A DNA stretch of 64,000 nt from Nostoc commune NIES-4072. GTDB taxonomy: Bacteria > Cyanobacteriota > Cyanobacteriia > Cyanobacteriales > Nostocaceae. The position numbers and the translations under genes are program-made. Of the stretch, positions 54,539-63,663 are shown one piece after another (the stretch's first letter is position 1; every line of letters begins with the position of its first letter). Under the pieces are notes generated by a model, which had not been told where the DNA came from, searched no databases, and worked only from the letters and a program-made list of their open reading frames with translations. The stretch covers positions 1,773,821 through 1,837,820 of the forward strand of contig NZ_BDUD01000001.1 of NCBI RefSeq assembly GCF_003113895.1, in the 5' to 3' direction.

Positions 54539-55789
54539 CTATAAATTATCCGAACTGGGATAAACTCTTCCTTTCCAAGCGCCGCCGCGCCCTTGCCAAT
54601 GACGGAGTGCTGAGTCTAGAGTCATTAAAGTATAGAGAAAAGCGATCGCAGGTAAACTAAAGGCTAACCAAGGAGAACATTTATAAAAGCGGATCGTTGG
54701 GTAGTAAGCTAACGACATTAACAACCATCCTAATAAACCTGTAAGTGCGATCGCCCAATTACCCCAAATTGCACCCAGAACTACACACATCGGTGCAACT
54801 AGATAAATCAGAGGCATTCCTACTAAAGTTCCCAATAGTAGTAATGGAGAATAATTTAGTTGGGTATAAGCAGTACGAGCAACCATATCCCAAATTGTCG
54901 CCAGCGAGTTATATGGACGTAAACTGCGAGTCAAGTTACTCAATCCTAGCCAGATACGCCCTTGATTGGGGATTGGGGATTGGGGATTGGGGATTGGGTA
55001 TTGGGAAAACTCTTCCCTAGTCCCCAGTCCCCAGTTCCCAGTCCCTCTCTTAACAGCTTGAGCTAGGGCGCAATCGTCGATTAAAGCTTGGCGAATGACT
55101 TGAATTCCTCCGATTCGCTCTAAAGCTTCACGGGCGATTAAAATAGATCCCCCTGCGGCGGCGGCTGTGGGATTGTTGGGATTATTTACCCAGCGAAACG
55201 GATAGAGTTTTTGAAAGAAAAACACGAAAGCTGGAATCAAAAGTTTTTCCCAAAAGCTTTCACACCTGAGCCGCACCATTACCGAAACCAAATCTAAATC
55301 TTCTTGCACAGCTTTAGCAACGAGTCGCCGAAGATTACTAGGATCGTGTTCGATATCTGCGTCGGTCAGCAAAAAATAGTCAGGTGCGAATTTACTAGCG
55401 CTGTTTATACCTTGCTCAACTGCCCAAAGTTTGCCCGACCAACCAAAAGGCAGTGAAACGCCAGAGATAATATGCAATTGTTGGGGTTTACCTACAGCGT
55501 GTGCAACTCCTTCGGCAAAATTTGCTGTTTGGTCTGTGCTGCGATCGTCTACTAAAAATACGTTGAAAGAACCAGGATAGTCTTGGAGTAGGAGCGATCG
55601 CAGCGTCGTTGGTAGCAATTCGGCTTCGTTACGGGCTGGAACCACGGCACAAACCACAGGTAACGATTGTAGCTGAGTTTCTGTAACCTCTAATTGCTGG
55701 TCTGTCCGCCAAAACTGTCCCCAAAAACACAGTAATCCTAACCAAATTGTCAAGGATAACAGCATCAATCCTAATACAATTACATCCAT
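54539..55789 (-). CDS. hpnB: Hopene-associated glycosyltransferase HpnB with a repeat insertion
   Basis: The 416-residue family 2 glycosyltransferase has an N-terminal membrane helix, VVPARNEAELLPTTLRSLL, FLVDDRSTDQT, LLTDADIEHDP and three C-terminal membrane helices. HpnB accompanies hopanoid genes, and shc is divergent next door. Residues about 247-276 (GTGNWGLGTREEF...PIPNPQSPIPNQ) are encoded by GGGGATT-type repeat DNA. They split the conserved AVK-(P)GGRIWLGL segment without shifting the frame. Confidence 0.9.
   Translation of the reverse strand: MDVIVLGLMLLSLTIWLGLLCFWGQFWRTDQQLEVTETQLQSLPVVCAVVPARNEAELLPTTLRSLLLQDYPGSFNVFLVDDRSTDQTANFAEGVAHAVGKPQQLHIISGVSLPFGWSGKLWAVEQGINSASKFAPDYFLLTDADIEHDPSNLRRLVAKAVQEDLDLVSVMVRLRCESFWEKLLIPAFVFFFQKLYPFRWVNNPNNPTAAAAGGSILIAREALERIGGIQVIRQALIDDCALAQAVKRGTGNWGLGTREEFSQYPIPNPQSPIPNQGRIWLGLSNLTRSLRPYNSLATIWDMVARTAYTQLNYSPLLLLGTLVGMPLIYLVAPMCVVLGAIWGNWAIALTGLLGWLLMSLAYYPTIRFYKCSPWLAFSLPAIAFLYTLMTLDSALRHWQGRGGAWKGRVYPSSDNL
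54962..55048. repeat. GGGGATT/CCCCAGT repeat inserted in hpnB
   Basis: Five GGGGATT-like units face CCCCAGT-like units across GGGAAAACTCTTCCC, giving a long imperfect hairpin. It adds about 29 codons in frame. Confidence 0.8.
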
Positions 55790-55912
55790 GACCTATTGCA
55801 AATTTTCAGTGACTCAGACAGAATACTATGTCTACTAAATAAAGAAAAATTTTTTCATCATAATATTGCCGTGTTCATAATTAGTGTTGGTGTTGAGGTT
55901 AAATAGGGTTTG

Positions 55913-57829
55913 ATGCAAACACAAGACAGGGTAAAAGTCAATCAAGTTGCAACGGCGATCGCAGCCAGTCAAAAATATTTGCTTTCGATTCAAAATCCCG
56001 CCGGTTACTGGTGGGCAGAGTTACAATCTAATGTCACCATTACTGCTGAAGTCGTCCTTTTGCATAAGATTTGGGGAACAGACCACGGTAGACCTTTACA
56101 CAAAGTTGCAGCATACCTGCGTCAAGAGCAACGGCAGCATGGCGGCTGGGAACTTTACTACGGTGATGGTGGAGAACTTAGCACCTCGGTTGAAGCCTAC
56201 ATGGCGCTAAGACTGCTAGGTGTACCAGCAACCGATCCGGCGATGATTAGAGCGAGAGCCTTTATTCTCCAACGGGGTGGGATCAGCAAAACTCGGATTT
56301 TTACCAAGTTGCACCTAGCCTTGATTGGCTGCTACAACTGGCGCGGTATTCCCTCGCTACCACCTTGGATAATGTTGTTGCCAAAAGCTTTCCCAGTTAA
56401 TATCTACGAAATGTCTAGTTGGGCACGTTCTAGTACTGTGCCGTTGTTGATTGTGTGCGATCGCAAACCTATTTTTATCACCGATCCAACTATCAACCTA
56501 GATGAACTGTACGCTGAAGGCGTTGATCAAGTCCGGTGGGAATTACCCCAAGCTGGCGATTGGACAGATTTATTCCTCACCCTTGATCAGGGGTTCAAGT
56601 TTGCAGAAAGTCTAAATTTAGTTCCCTTTCGCCAAGAAGGCATCAAAGCCGCCGAAAAATGGATTTTAGAGCGCCAAGAAGCCACAGGTGACTGGGGTGG
56701 GATTATTCCGGCGATGTTGAATTCAATGCTGGCTTTGCGGTGTCTGAATTATGACCGAAACGATCCCATTGTGGAACGAGGTTTGCAAGCAATTGATAAC
56801 TTTGTCATTGAAACAGAGGATAGCTATCGGGTTCAACCCTGTGTTTCACCCGTCTGGGATACAGCTTGGGCGATGCGTGCTTTAGTAGAATCTGGCTTTG
56901 CACCAGATCATCCCGCCGTGGTGCAAGCTGGAGAATGGTTGTTGCAAAAACAAATTTTAGATTACGGAGATTGGGCTGTAAAAAATCGTCAGGGAAAACC
57001 AGGGGCTTGGGCGTTTGAGTTTGACAATCGCTTTTATCCCGATGTAGACGACTCGGCTGTGGTGGTGATGGCACTACATTTGGCGAAACTTCCCAATGAA
57101 GAAATTAAGCAGGCTGCGATCGCACGGGCGTTAAACTGGATTGCATCTATGCAATGTAAACCAGGCGGCTGGGCTGCATTCGATTTGGATAATGATCAAG
57201 ATTGGCTTAACTCCATCCCTTATGGCGACTTGAAAGCGATGATTGATCCAAATACCGCAGATGTTACGGCTAGAGTCGTAGAAATGCTGGGTGCTTGTGA
57301 TTTGTCAATTGATAGTGATAATTTAGAGCGATCGCTTACTTATCTTCACAGCGAACAAGAAACCGAAGGCTGTTGGTTTGGTCGTTGGGGTGTAAATTAT
57401 ATCTACGGCACCAGTGGTGTTTTATCAGCTTTGGCGTTAATTGCTCCTCAAAGGCATAAACTCAGTATAGAACGAGGAGCAGCTTGGTTGGTTGGATGTC
57501 AAAACCGAGATGGGGGTTGGGGTGAGACTTGCCGCAGCTATAACGATCCCAGTCTTAAAGGAAAAGGAAATAGTACTGCATCTCAAACCGCTTGGGCTTT
57601 AATTGGCCTCTTGGCAGCAGGTGAAGCAACTGGTAAATTAGCTCTTGAAGTCATTGAGCGAGGAATTAGCTATCTCGTGGCAACTCAACAACCCGATGGT
57701 ACTTGGTTTGAGGCTGACTTTACAGGTACTGGCTTTCCTTGCCATTTTTATCTCAAGTATCATCTGTATCAACAATACTTTCCTTTAATCGCTCTAGGTC
57801 GCTATCAAGCACTGATTCAAAAAGGTTAA
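55913..57829 (+). CDS. shc: Squalene-hopene cyclase
   Basis: The 638-residue protein carries the catalytic DVDD motif (YPDVDDSAVVV, near residue 377) that protonates squalene. It has many QW motifs (QNPAGYWWAEL, QCKPGGWAAFD, QNRDGGWGETC, QQPDGTWFE). It makes hopene for membrane hopanoids. The ATG at 55913 is preferred to the TTG just before. It is divergent from hpnB with about 120 bp between. Confidence 0.96.
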   Translation: MQTQDRVKVNQVATAIAASQKYLLSIQNPAGYWWAELQSNVTITAEVVLLHKIWGTDHGRPLHKVAAYLRQEQRQHGGWELYYGDGGELSTSVEAYMALRLLGVPATDPAMIRARAFILQRGGISKTRIFTKLHLALIGCYNWRGIPSLPPWIMLLPKAFPVNIYEMSSWARSSTVPLLIVCDRKPIFITDPTINLDELYAEGVDQVRWELPQAGDWTDLFLTLDQGFKFAESLNLVPFRQEGIKAAEKWILERQEATGDWGGIIPAMLNSMLALRCLNYDRNDPIVERGLQAIDNFVIETEDSYRVQPCVSPVWDTAWAMRALVESGFAPDHPAVVQAGEWLLQKQILDYGDWAVKNRQGKPGAWAFEFDNRFYPDVDDSAVVVMALHLAKLPNEEIKQAAIARALNWIASMQCKPGGWAAFDLDNDQDWLNSIPYGDLKAMIDPNTADVTARVVEMLGACDLSIDSDNLERSLTYLHSEQETEGCWFGRWGVNYIYGTSGVLSALALIAPQRHKLSIERGAAWLVGCQNRDGGWGETCRSYNDPSLKGKGNSTASQTAWALIGLLAAGEATGKLALEVIERGISYLVATQQPDGTWFEADFTGTGFPCHFYLKYHLYQQYFPLIALGRYQALIQKG

Positions 57830-58146
57830 GAGTAATTTATTGAAAGCAAGGGGAAACTCCATTCCCGGCTTCGTCTCGCTACGCTAACGTAGATGTACGA
57901 GGTTGTTTTCCTCGTTGCTCTACGGTGTACACACCTAACTTTTCACGTTATGTGGAAAAGTTCACGAAAACCTAACCCCCTAAACCTCTTCCCGACACAG
58001 GAAGGGGGAAAAATTCAAAGTCTCTCTCCTTTTAGGAGAGAGATTTAGAGAGAGGTTTTTCTGCAATGCCATTGCAGGTCAAGAGACTTGTGTGTATAAA
58101 GCGTAGTAAACCTTTGAAGCTTAGTCCCTAAGTATAGGAGAAAATC
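57830..58146. other. Intergenic stretch with hairpin repeats
   Basis: CTCTCTCCTTTTAGGAGAGAG (58022-58042) folds into a stem and is followed by a second AGAGAGAGG and TTTTT, which could end shc transcription. The preceding CCCCCTAAACC...GGAAGGGGG segment is another repeat. Confidence 0.5.
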
Positions 58147-60621
58147 ATGGCTAATTCATCATTTAATCTCTCTGACTTGAATGGCAGCAACGGCTTTGCT
58201 ATAAACGGCTTAGATGGGAACTCAGGCTACAGCGTCAGTAATGCGGGGGATATCAACAACGATGGCGTTGACGACTTGATTATTAGCGCACCTCTTGCCA
58301 ACCGCAATGACATCATTTTCGCTGGGGAAAGCTATGTGGTATTTGGGGGGGCAAATGTTGGCAGTAGCGGCGTGTTCAATCTCTCTGACTTGAATGGCAC
58401 TAATGGCTTTACTATCACCGGCTTTGGTGGCGACTCAGGCAGGTCAGTCAGCAATGCAGGGGATATCAACAACGATGGTATTGACGACCTGATTATTGGC
58501 GCACCTTTTGCCTTTCGCAACGGCATCTCTCAAGTTGGGGAAAGTTATGTGGTGTTTGGGGGGACGAATGTTGCCAGTAGCGGCGCCCTCAACCTCTCTG
58601 ACTTGAATGGCGCTAATGGCTTTACCATCACCGGCATTAATGAAATAGACACCATAGGCAACTCAGTTAGCAATGCGGGAGACATTAACAACGATGGTAT
58701 TGACGACTTAATTATTGGGGGATTTGGGAAAAGCTATGTGGTGTTTGGGAGGACGAATGTGGGCAGTGGTGGCAGCCTCAACCCTTCATCCCTGGATGGC
58801 ACTAATGGCTTTGTCATTAATATTGTGGGTAACAACAAATTCAGTCTCTCAGTCAGCAATGCGGGGGATATTAACAATGATGGCATTGACGACCTGATTC
58901 TTGGGGCGTATGAAGCCGACCCTAACGGCAAGGAGAATGCTGGGCAAAGCTATGTGATATTTGGGGGGAAAAATATCGGCAGTGGCGGCACTTTTAACCT
59001 CTCTAACTTAAATGGTACTAATGGCTTTGCTATTAATGGTATTGCAGCAGGCAACGAATCAGGCTTTACAGTCAGCAATGGGGGGGACATTAACAACGAT
59101 GGCATTGATGATCTGATTATTGGGGCATCGCGTGCGCCCGCCAACGGCGTCAATCAAGCTGGGCAAACCTATGTGCTATTTGGGGGAACGAATATCGGCA
59201 CTAGCGGCACTTTTAACCTCTCTGACTTGAATAGGACTAATGGCTTTGTCATTAACGGTATTACTGAGAATAGCTTCTCAAGCTCCTCAGTCAGCAATGC
59301 AGGAGACGTTAACGCTGATGGTATTGACGACCTGATTATTGGCGCACCTAATAGTAACCAAACCTATGTGGTCTTTGGGGGAAGGAATGTCGGCAAAAGT
59401 GGCAGCCTCAACCTCTCTGACTTGAATGGCACTAATGGCTTCGCCATTCCTGGGGGTGGCGCGATAGGTCTTTCAGTTAGTTCTGCGGGTGACATCAACA
59501 ACGATGGCGTTGACGACCTAATTATAGGCGCACCTTTTGCCTCACCCAACGGCATCTCTGGCGCTGGACAAAGCTATGTGTTGTTTGGGGGGCCAAATAT
59601 CGGCGTCGGTACTCTTAAGCTGACGGGAACTCCTGGTGCAGATACTCTTGTAGGCACAGCTAGCAACAACATTATCGATGGTTTAGCTGGTAACGATACC
59701 CTAACAGGCGGTGGTGGTCAAGATAAGTTTGTGATTCGCCGAGGCGATGGCAATGACATCATCACTGATTTTGGCGGTGTAGGTAAAAGCCCAAATCCAT
59801 CGGCGGCTGTGATTGCGAAAGTAGACACTTTGCAATTTACAGGGAGTGGCTTAACTGTCCGAAATCTGCTATTGACTCAAATAGGCAAGATTCTAGAAGT
59901 TACCTTTGAAAATGTGGCTAATACCAAAGTCACTCTGCAAAACTTTCAGTTGGAAAACTTGCATAATCTGAAAGCTTCTGGAACAAGACCAGCGATTAGT
60001 AATATCCTGTTTGATGGGCAAACTAGCATCACCAACTTTAATGTCTTTGATGCCAATTCCACTCAAACTAGCCTGTTTGAAAAAAATACGGTGACATTCC
60101 TCAATGACTTATCTAACGATATTCAGGGTTTTGACAACTCTGCTGATGTGGTCAATGCTCAAGGGGGTAATGACAAAATCGACGGCAAAAGTGGCAATGA
60201 CCTGCTGCGGGGTGGCGCTGGTAATGATACTTTCATTGGTGGTGCAGGCAATGATACCCTTGTTGGTGGTGCGGGTGCTGACAGATTTTTGTACAATACC
60301 AATGCTGCCTTTGCTAGTGCTGCTGTTGGTGTAGATGCGATCGCTGATTTTAAACACTCCGAAGGTGACAAAATTATCCTGGATAAGACTACCTTTAGTG
60401 CTATTACTTCTGCTACGGGAACAGGTTTTAGTAATGCCAGTGATTTTAAAATCACTTCTTCAGCAGCGACCAGCACGGCAAAAATTGTCTATGACGCTGT
60501 GAGTGGACAGTTGTTTTATAACCAAAATGGTAGCGCGGCTGGTTTTGGTAGCGGTGGTCTATTTGCAACTCTGACTGGTGCGCCGACTTTGATAGGTTCA
60601 GACTTCATCATTCAAGCGTAG
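58147..60621 (+). CDS. FG-GAP (integrin-like) and RTX repeat protein
   Basis: The 824 residues begin with seven FG-GAP blades (about 5-480), each with NLSDLNGxNGF, a DINNDGxDDLIIGAP calcium loop and YVVFGG. This should fold as a seven-bladed propeller. Two RTX clusters follow (about 495-530 and 670-710), then a C-terminal serralysin-type region typical of type I secretion. There is no signal peptide. It is probably an extracellular or surface protein; no enzyme domain is seen. Confidence 0.9.
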   Translation: MANSSFNLSDLNGSNGFAINGLDGNSGYSVSNAGDINNDGVDDLIISAPLANRNDIIFAGESYVVFGGANVGSSGVFNLSDLNGTNGFTITGFGGDSGRSVSNAGDINNDGIDDLIIGAPFAFRNGISQVGESYVVFGGTNVASSGALNLSDLNGANGFTITGINEIDTIGNSVSNAGDINNDGIDDLIIGGFGKSYVVFGRTNVGSGGSLNPSSLDGTNGFVINIVGNNKFSLSVSNAGDINNDGIDDLILGAYEADPNGKENAGQSYVIFGGKNIGSGGTFNLSNLNGTNGFAINGIAAGNESGFTVSNGGDINNDGIDDLIIGASRAPANGVNQAGQTYVLFGGTNIGTSGTFNLSDLNRTNGFVINGITENSFSSSSVSNAGDVNADGIDDLIIGAPNSNQTYVVFGGRNVGKSGSLNLSDLNGTNGFAIPGGGAIGLSVSSAGDINNDGVDDLIIGAPFASPNGISGAGQSYVLFGGPNIGVGTLKLTGTPGADTLVGTASNNIIDGLAGNDTLTGGGGQDKFVIRRGDGNDIITDFGGVGKSPNPSAAVIAKVDTLQFTGSGLTVRNLLLTQIGKILEVTFENVANTKVTLQNFQLENLHNLKASGTRPAISNILFDGQTSITNFNVFDANSTQTSLFEKNTVTFLNDLSNDIQGFDNSADVVNAQGGNDKIDGKSGNDLLRGGAGNDTFIGGAGNDTLVGGAGADRFLYNTNAAFASAAVGVDAIADFKHSEGDKIILDKTTFSAITSATGTGFSNASDFKITSSAATSTAKIVYDAVSGQLFYNQNGSAAGFGSGGLFATLTGAPTLIGSDFIIQA

Positions 60622-60701
60622 TTGATTAATAGGGCAGATACTAAGACACTTAAAAATAAAGGTGAGGCATAGCCCCACCTACGATTCTTAACTCAAAACT
60701 G

Positions 60702-61157
60702 TTACAGCACTTGCTTGAAGAAAGTCACTAAATCTTCAAGATTAGGTGTGTGAAGTAAATCTAATACTTCTGTGGCTTTTTCAGAAGGTATATAGTCATT
60801 TGGTACTCCGATGACTGAAGTTCCCAAATTTTGGGCGAGATGATACCAAAAAGCCAATTTACAATCAACGCTCATTGAAGTATAGTCCTGTGTGGGAATT
60901 TCCTTTTCCCCTGCTTCATCTGGGTGTAGCAACTGACGCAAAGCAATTAGCTGTTCTGCCTGGGACAAGTTTTGAATTTGTGCAAGCAAACTTGCAGTAC
61001 TTTCATTTTGCACATCATTGAGAGCGATCGCTGGAATTTCATCAGAAATTTCAGTATAAAGTAATGCTAAAACCGTCAGGCGATCGTCTGTATCCAAACT
61101 CTGAAATTTTGATACACTTTGTTCTAAAAAGTTGACGTTCGTGGAAGTCATAAACAC
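60702..61157 (-). CDS. Helical carotenoid protein (OCP N-terminal domain homologue), diverged
   Basis: The 151 residues resemble the all-helical carotenoid-binding domain of orange carotenoid protein. The ends of the two subdomains are visible: DDRLTVLALLYTEISDEI and CKLAFWYHLAQNLGTSVIGVPNDY. The C-terminal OCP domain is absent. The first subdomain lacks the usual FWF(V)YxEMG aromatic cluster, so carotenoid binding may differ. The start may be the ATG two codons in (MTSTN). Confidence 0.8.
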   Translation of the reverse strand: MFMTSTNVNFLEQSVSKFQSLDTDDRLTVLALLYTEISDEIPAIALNDVQNESTASLLAQIQNLSQAEQLIALRQLLHPDEAGEKEIPTQDYTSMSVDCKLAFWYHLAQNLGTSVIGVPNDYIPSEKATEVLDLLHTPNLEDLVTFFKQVL

Positions 61158-61692
61158 CTCATATTAACTACTTAAATAACTAAAAAAGTATCGATTTAAC
61201 TTCAAATAAAACACTACATAAAGGTAGACTAGTAATATAAATTAGGCATATTTAAACCAACCAAAAGACAGATTAATCCAACTATAATTATTTTTAATAT
61301 ATTAAGTACAAAATAAAGAGCGTTACAACTATAGGGCACAACTCCATTCAAGATATAGATGAACGATGGACACAGAGGAAGAGTTTTAGTTTTTACTCTG
61401 GGTTTATTTATCAAAAAAATGAAAACGCCAGTCATTAAAATTCAGCTAGATATTAAGCGACTGGCGGGGCAAGCTTTAACAAAAGGGCTATAATACCCTT
61501 GCCATATTCATGAGGACGATGCTGCATATCGCAGGCTAGAGTTGGAACGCTACGCTAACACCAATTGCCTAAACCTAGCGAAGAGTAAAAGCATTCTGAT
61601 TGCTGACTTCTACTACAACCAAATGAACTTGGTATAACAGACATCCACAGGGGCTAAAAAGGTAGCCAAGCAGTTTCAAAACTTCAAAAGTG
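61158..61692. other. Gap between the two carotenoid-protein genes
   Basis: About 535 bases. A 68-codon minus frame (61229-61435) with one hydrophobic segment exists but has no ribosome site or recognised motif; I do not call it. The rest holds repeat-like TCGCAGGCTAGAG...GCTACGCTAAC. Confidence 0.5.
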
Positions 61693-62184
61693 CTAAATTT
61701 CAGCACCTGCTTTTGCTTCAGCGCCCATTGGCGAAACATAATCACGGAAAAGAGTAATTTGTTGCTCAAACTCTAATCCTTGAATTCTGCCAAGCAACTG
61801 TTGACATTCTGAGGGAAGTTCATAGTCAGAAGGTACAGGAATGATAGTACCCTGATCCATACCTTGAGATAATCTATACCAAAATAGTAGCTTAGTGGTA
61901 TCACCTAAAGAACCATATTCACGAGAAATTTGGGTATCTACTTTATTAATCAAGTCACGCTGAACTTGTAATTGTTCTTCGTGAGATAATTCCTTAACTT
62001 GATTAAACAAACCTTCAGCAATTTCTGGGGAAACAGTGCTGGCGCCAGGAGCGGCTGGCGTAATTGAGCCACCCATTTCTTTGTAAACGAACCAAAACAA
62101 AGCCAGTTGTTGATCCACACCCAACTGTTGCCAAGCTTGAACATGTTCACGAATAGTTGGATCGCCAGTTTGTGTAAATGTCAT
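61693..62184 (-). CDS. Helical carotenoid protein (OCP N-terminal domain homologue)
   Basis: From the ATG at 62184 (MTFTQTGDPTIREHVQAW) the protein has 163 residues. It has QQLALFWFVYKEMGGSITPA and LLFWYRLSQGMDQGTIIPVPSDYELP, matching the carotenoid-contact segments of the OCP N-terminal domain. Such stand-alone proteins are known as HCPs, some of which quench singlet oxygen or phycobilisome energy. It is the upstream member of a same-strand pair. Confidence 0.9.
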   Translation of the reverse strand: MTFTQTGDPTIREHVQAWQQLGVDQQLALFWFVYKEMGGSITPAAPGASTVSPEIAEGLFNQVKELSHEEQLQVQRDLINKVDTQISREYGSLGDTTKLLFWYRLSQGMDQGTIIPVPSDYELPSECQQLLGRIQGLEFEQQITLFRDYVSPMGAEAKAGAEI

Positions 62185-62527
62185 TATTAACTCCGATTGC
62201 AATTAATCCATTTCATTAGCAAGGTTATCAAATGTACATTTAACCTTTTACCCTACTGAAGACAGATGTATTGGAATCAGAAAGAAGAACAATTATAAAG
62301 AAAACATAGATTGGGCAAACTGTAGTCCTGCATTAGAAGTATTACAGTTAAATAAAAACCAAATATCAAAAGCCAAAACAATACTTGCCTTTAGCACAGT
62401 AAAGGAGCTAACAATATTATGAAAAACTATTTCGGGAGATAGATGTTAATTTTATTGTGACAGTGCTTTTTAAGCACTGCCCAATTCAGTCATATTATTT
62501 ATGAACAGCGACATCCAATTTTTGAAT

Positions 62528-62792
62528 AGACTTCTTGCATAAGTCAGGAAAAGGTGAAGAGGAAAAAGTTTTGTATTATCCCTTTCCTCTTTAACAGTGA
62601 ACAGTGAACAGTAAACAGTTATCAGTGATCTATTTATCCCTGGGTTTAAGTCCCCCACAAAGAGGTGGAATGCGTTGGTGGCGGGTCTAAATCCCCCACC
62701 ATACGCCTGATAACTGATAACTGATAACTGATAACTGATTTAACCTTTACCCTTTTCCCCAAGAGGGCAAAAAGCACTTTTGTAAGAAGTCT
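62528..62792. mobile_element. MITE-like repeat with AGACTTCTTGCA ends, copy B
   Basis: AGACTTCTTGCATAAGTC at the left and GTAAGAAGTCT at the right bound 265 bases. The interior holds face-to-face CAGTTATCAGT and ACTGATAAC repeats and a GTCCCCCAC/GGTGG hairpin. Related to 39822-39936. Nothing else is seen between 62203 and 62830. Confidence 0.6.
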
Positions 62793-62830
62793 AATGTACA
62801 GTAGGAATATGGCTTTTGCTTTTATCTAGC

Positions 62831-63229
62831 TTATTCTCGCCGATCTTGATAATCTTCAGAAGATTTCGGATCTAACTCCCAACGAGAATCGTCACGTTCT
62901 TCTAAAATATCGTTAGTATGCAGAAACTCAGAATCAGCCATTTCTAGCCCTACTGCTGCTTCTAGCTCCTCAGTTACATTTTGATCGGGAGTGGAAGTAC
63001 TACCACCAACAGCTTCATCCCCAACTGCATCTGCATCTTGCCAATAAGCATCAACATCGCCACCAGTGAGTTCGGGACTAGTTTCTGTATACTCCTGTCT
63101 TTCTGCTCGTATTGAGCGCCCACCAATATTGTATCCCGGCAAGTCTTTCACACCAGTACCATAAGATTCGGTAATTTCCTGTGGCAAATCATTGGTTTCA
63201 ACTTTGTCATTATGATTTTTTTCTGCCAT
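62831..63229 (-). CDS. DUF6335-like protein
   Basis: The 132-residue acidic protein from the ATG at 63229 (MAEKNHNDKV) contains ITESYGTGVKDLPGYNIGGRS, GGDVDAYWQDADAVGDEAVGG and SRWELDPKSSEDY. This is the motif series of a cyanobacterial family of unknown function. It is soluble and probably largely disordered. AAGGG lies upstream of the start. Confidence 0.85.
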   Translation of the reverse strand: MAEKNHNDKVETNDLPQEITESYGTGVKDLPGYNIGGRSIRAERQEYTETSPELTGGDVDAYWQDADAVGDEAVGGSTSTPDQNVTEELEAAVGLEMADSEFLHTNDILEERDDSRWELDPKSSEDYQDRRE

Positions 63230-63479
63230 GATACTAGCCCTTTTGTGCATTCTCACAATAACGTTTTCTTGTCACCCAGTTGTCTTACTAGAGATGTATA
63301 GCTTTAGAAATAAAATATCTATCCCCTTGGTACGAAGTTAAAGTACACATTGGGCCATACCATTGTAAATATGAATTCATGGTTAAGCAACTTGTAGTTG
63401 AAGTTTTTAGTTATGAGTTAGTAGCTCTAAAACCGAAATTATTCAGTAGCCAAGTTCTTACTCATAACTATTTTTTAGT

Positions 63480-63572
63480 TAGGACTTACGCAAAAATTGC
63501 TAAAAAGCTTAATTTCTCGAACCGCCAAGACGCCAAGAGCGCCGAGAATTCGTAGAGTGTGCGTAAGTCCTA
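63480..63572. mobile_element. MITE-like element with perfect 13-bp inverted ends
   Basis: TAGGACTTACGCA (63480-63492) and TGCGTAAGTCCTA (63560-63572) bound 93 bases with no coding capacity. The interior holds a GCCAAGACGCCAAGAGCGCC repeat. The rest of 63257-63663 shows no gene. Confidence 0.8.
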
Positions 63573-63663
63573 TTAGTATTAAGCAAAAAATCAAATTTAA
63601 GTTTAGCATTTAACTTTATATTCATGCTTTTAACTAAAGAATTTTGAGAAGCGGAGGTCAACA

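Noticed and set aside
61229..61435. 68-codon minus-strand frame with a hydrophobic segment
   Set aside because: No ribosome site, AT-rich and without motifs; likely chance.
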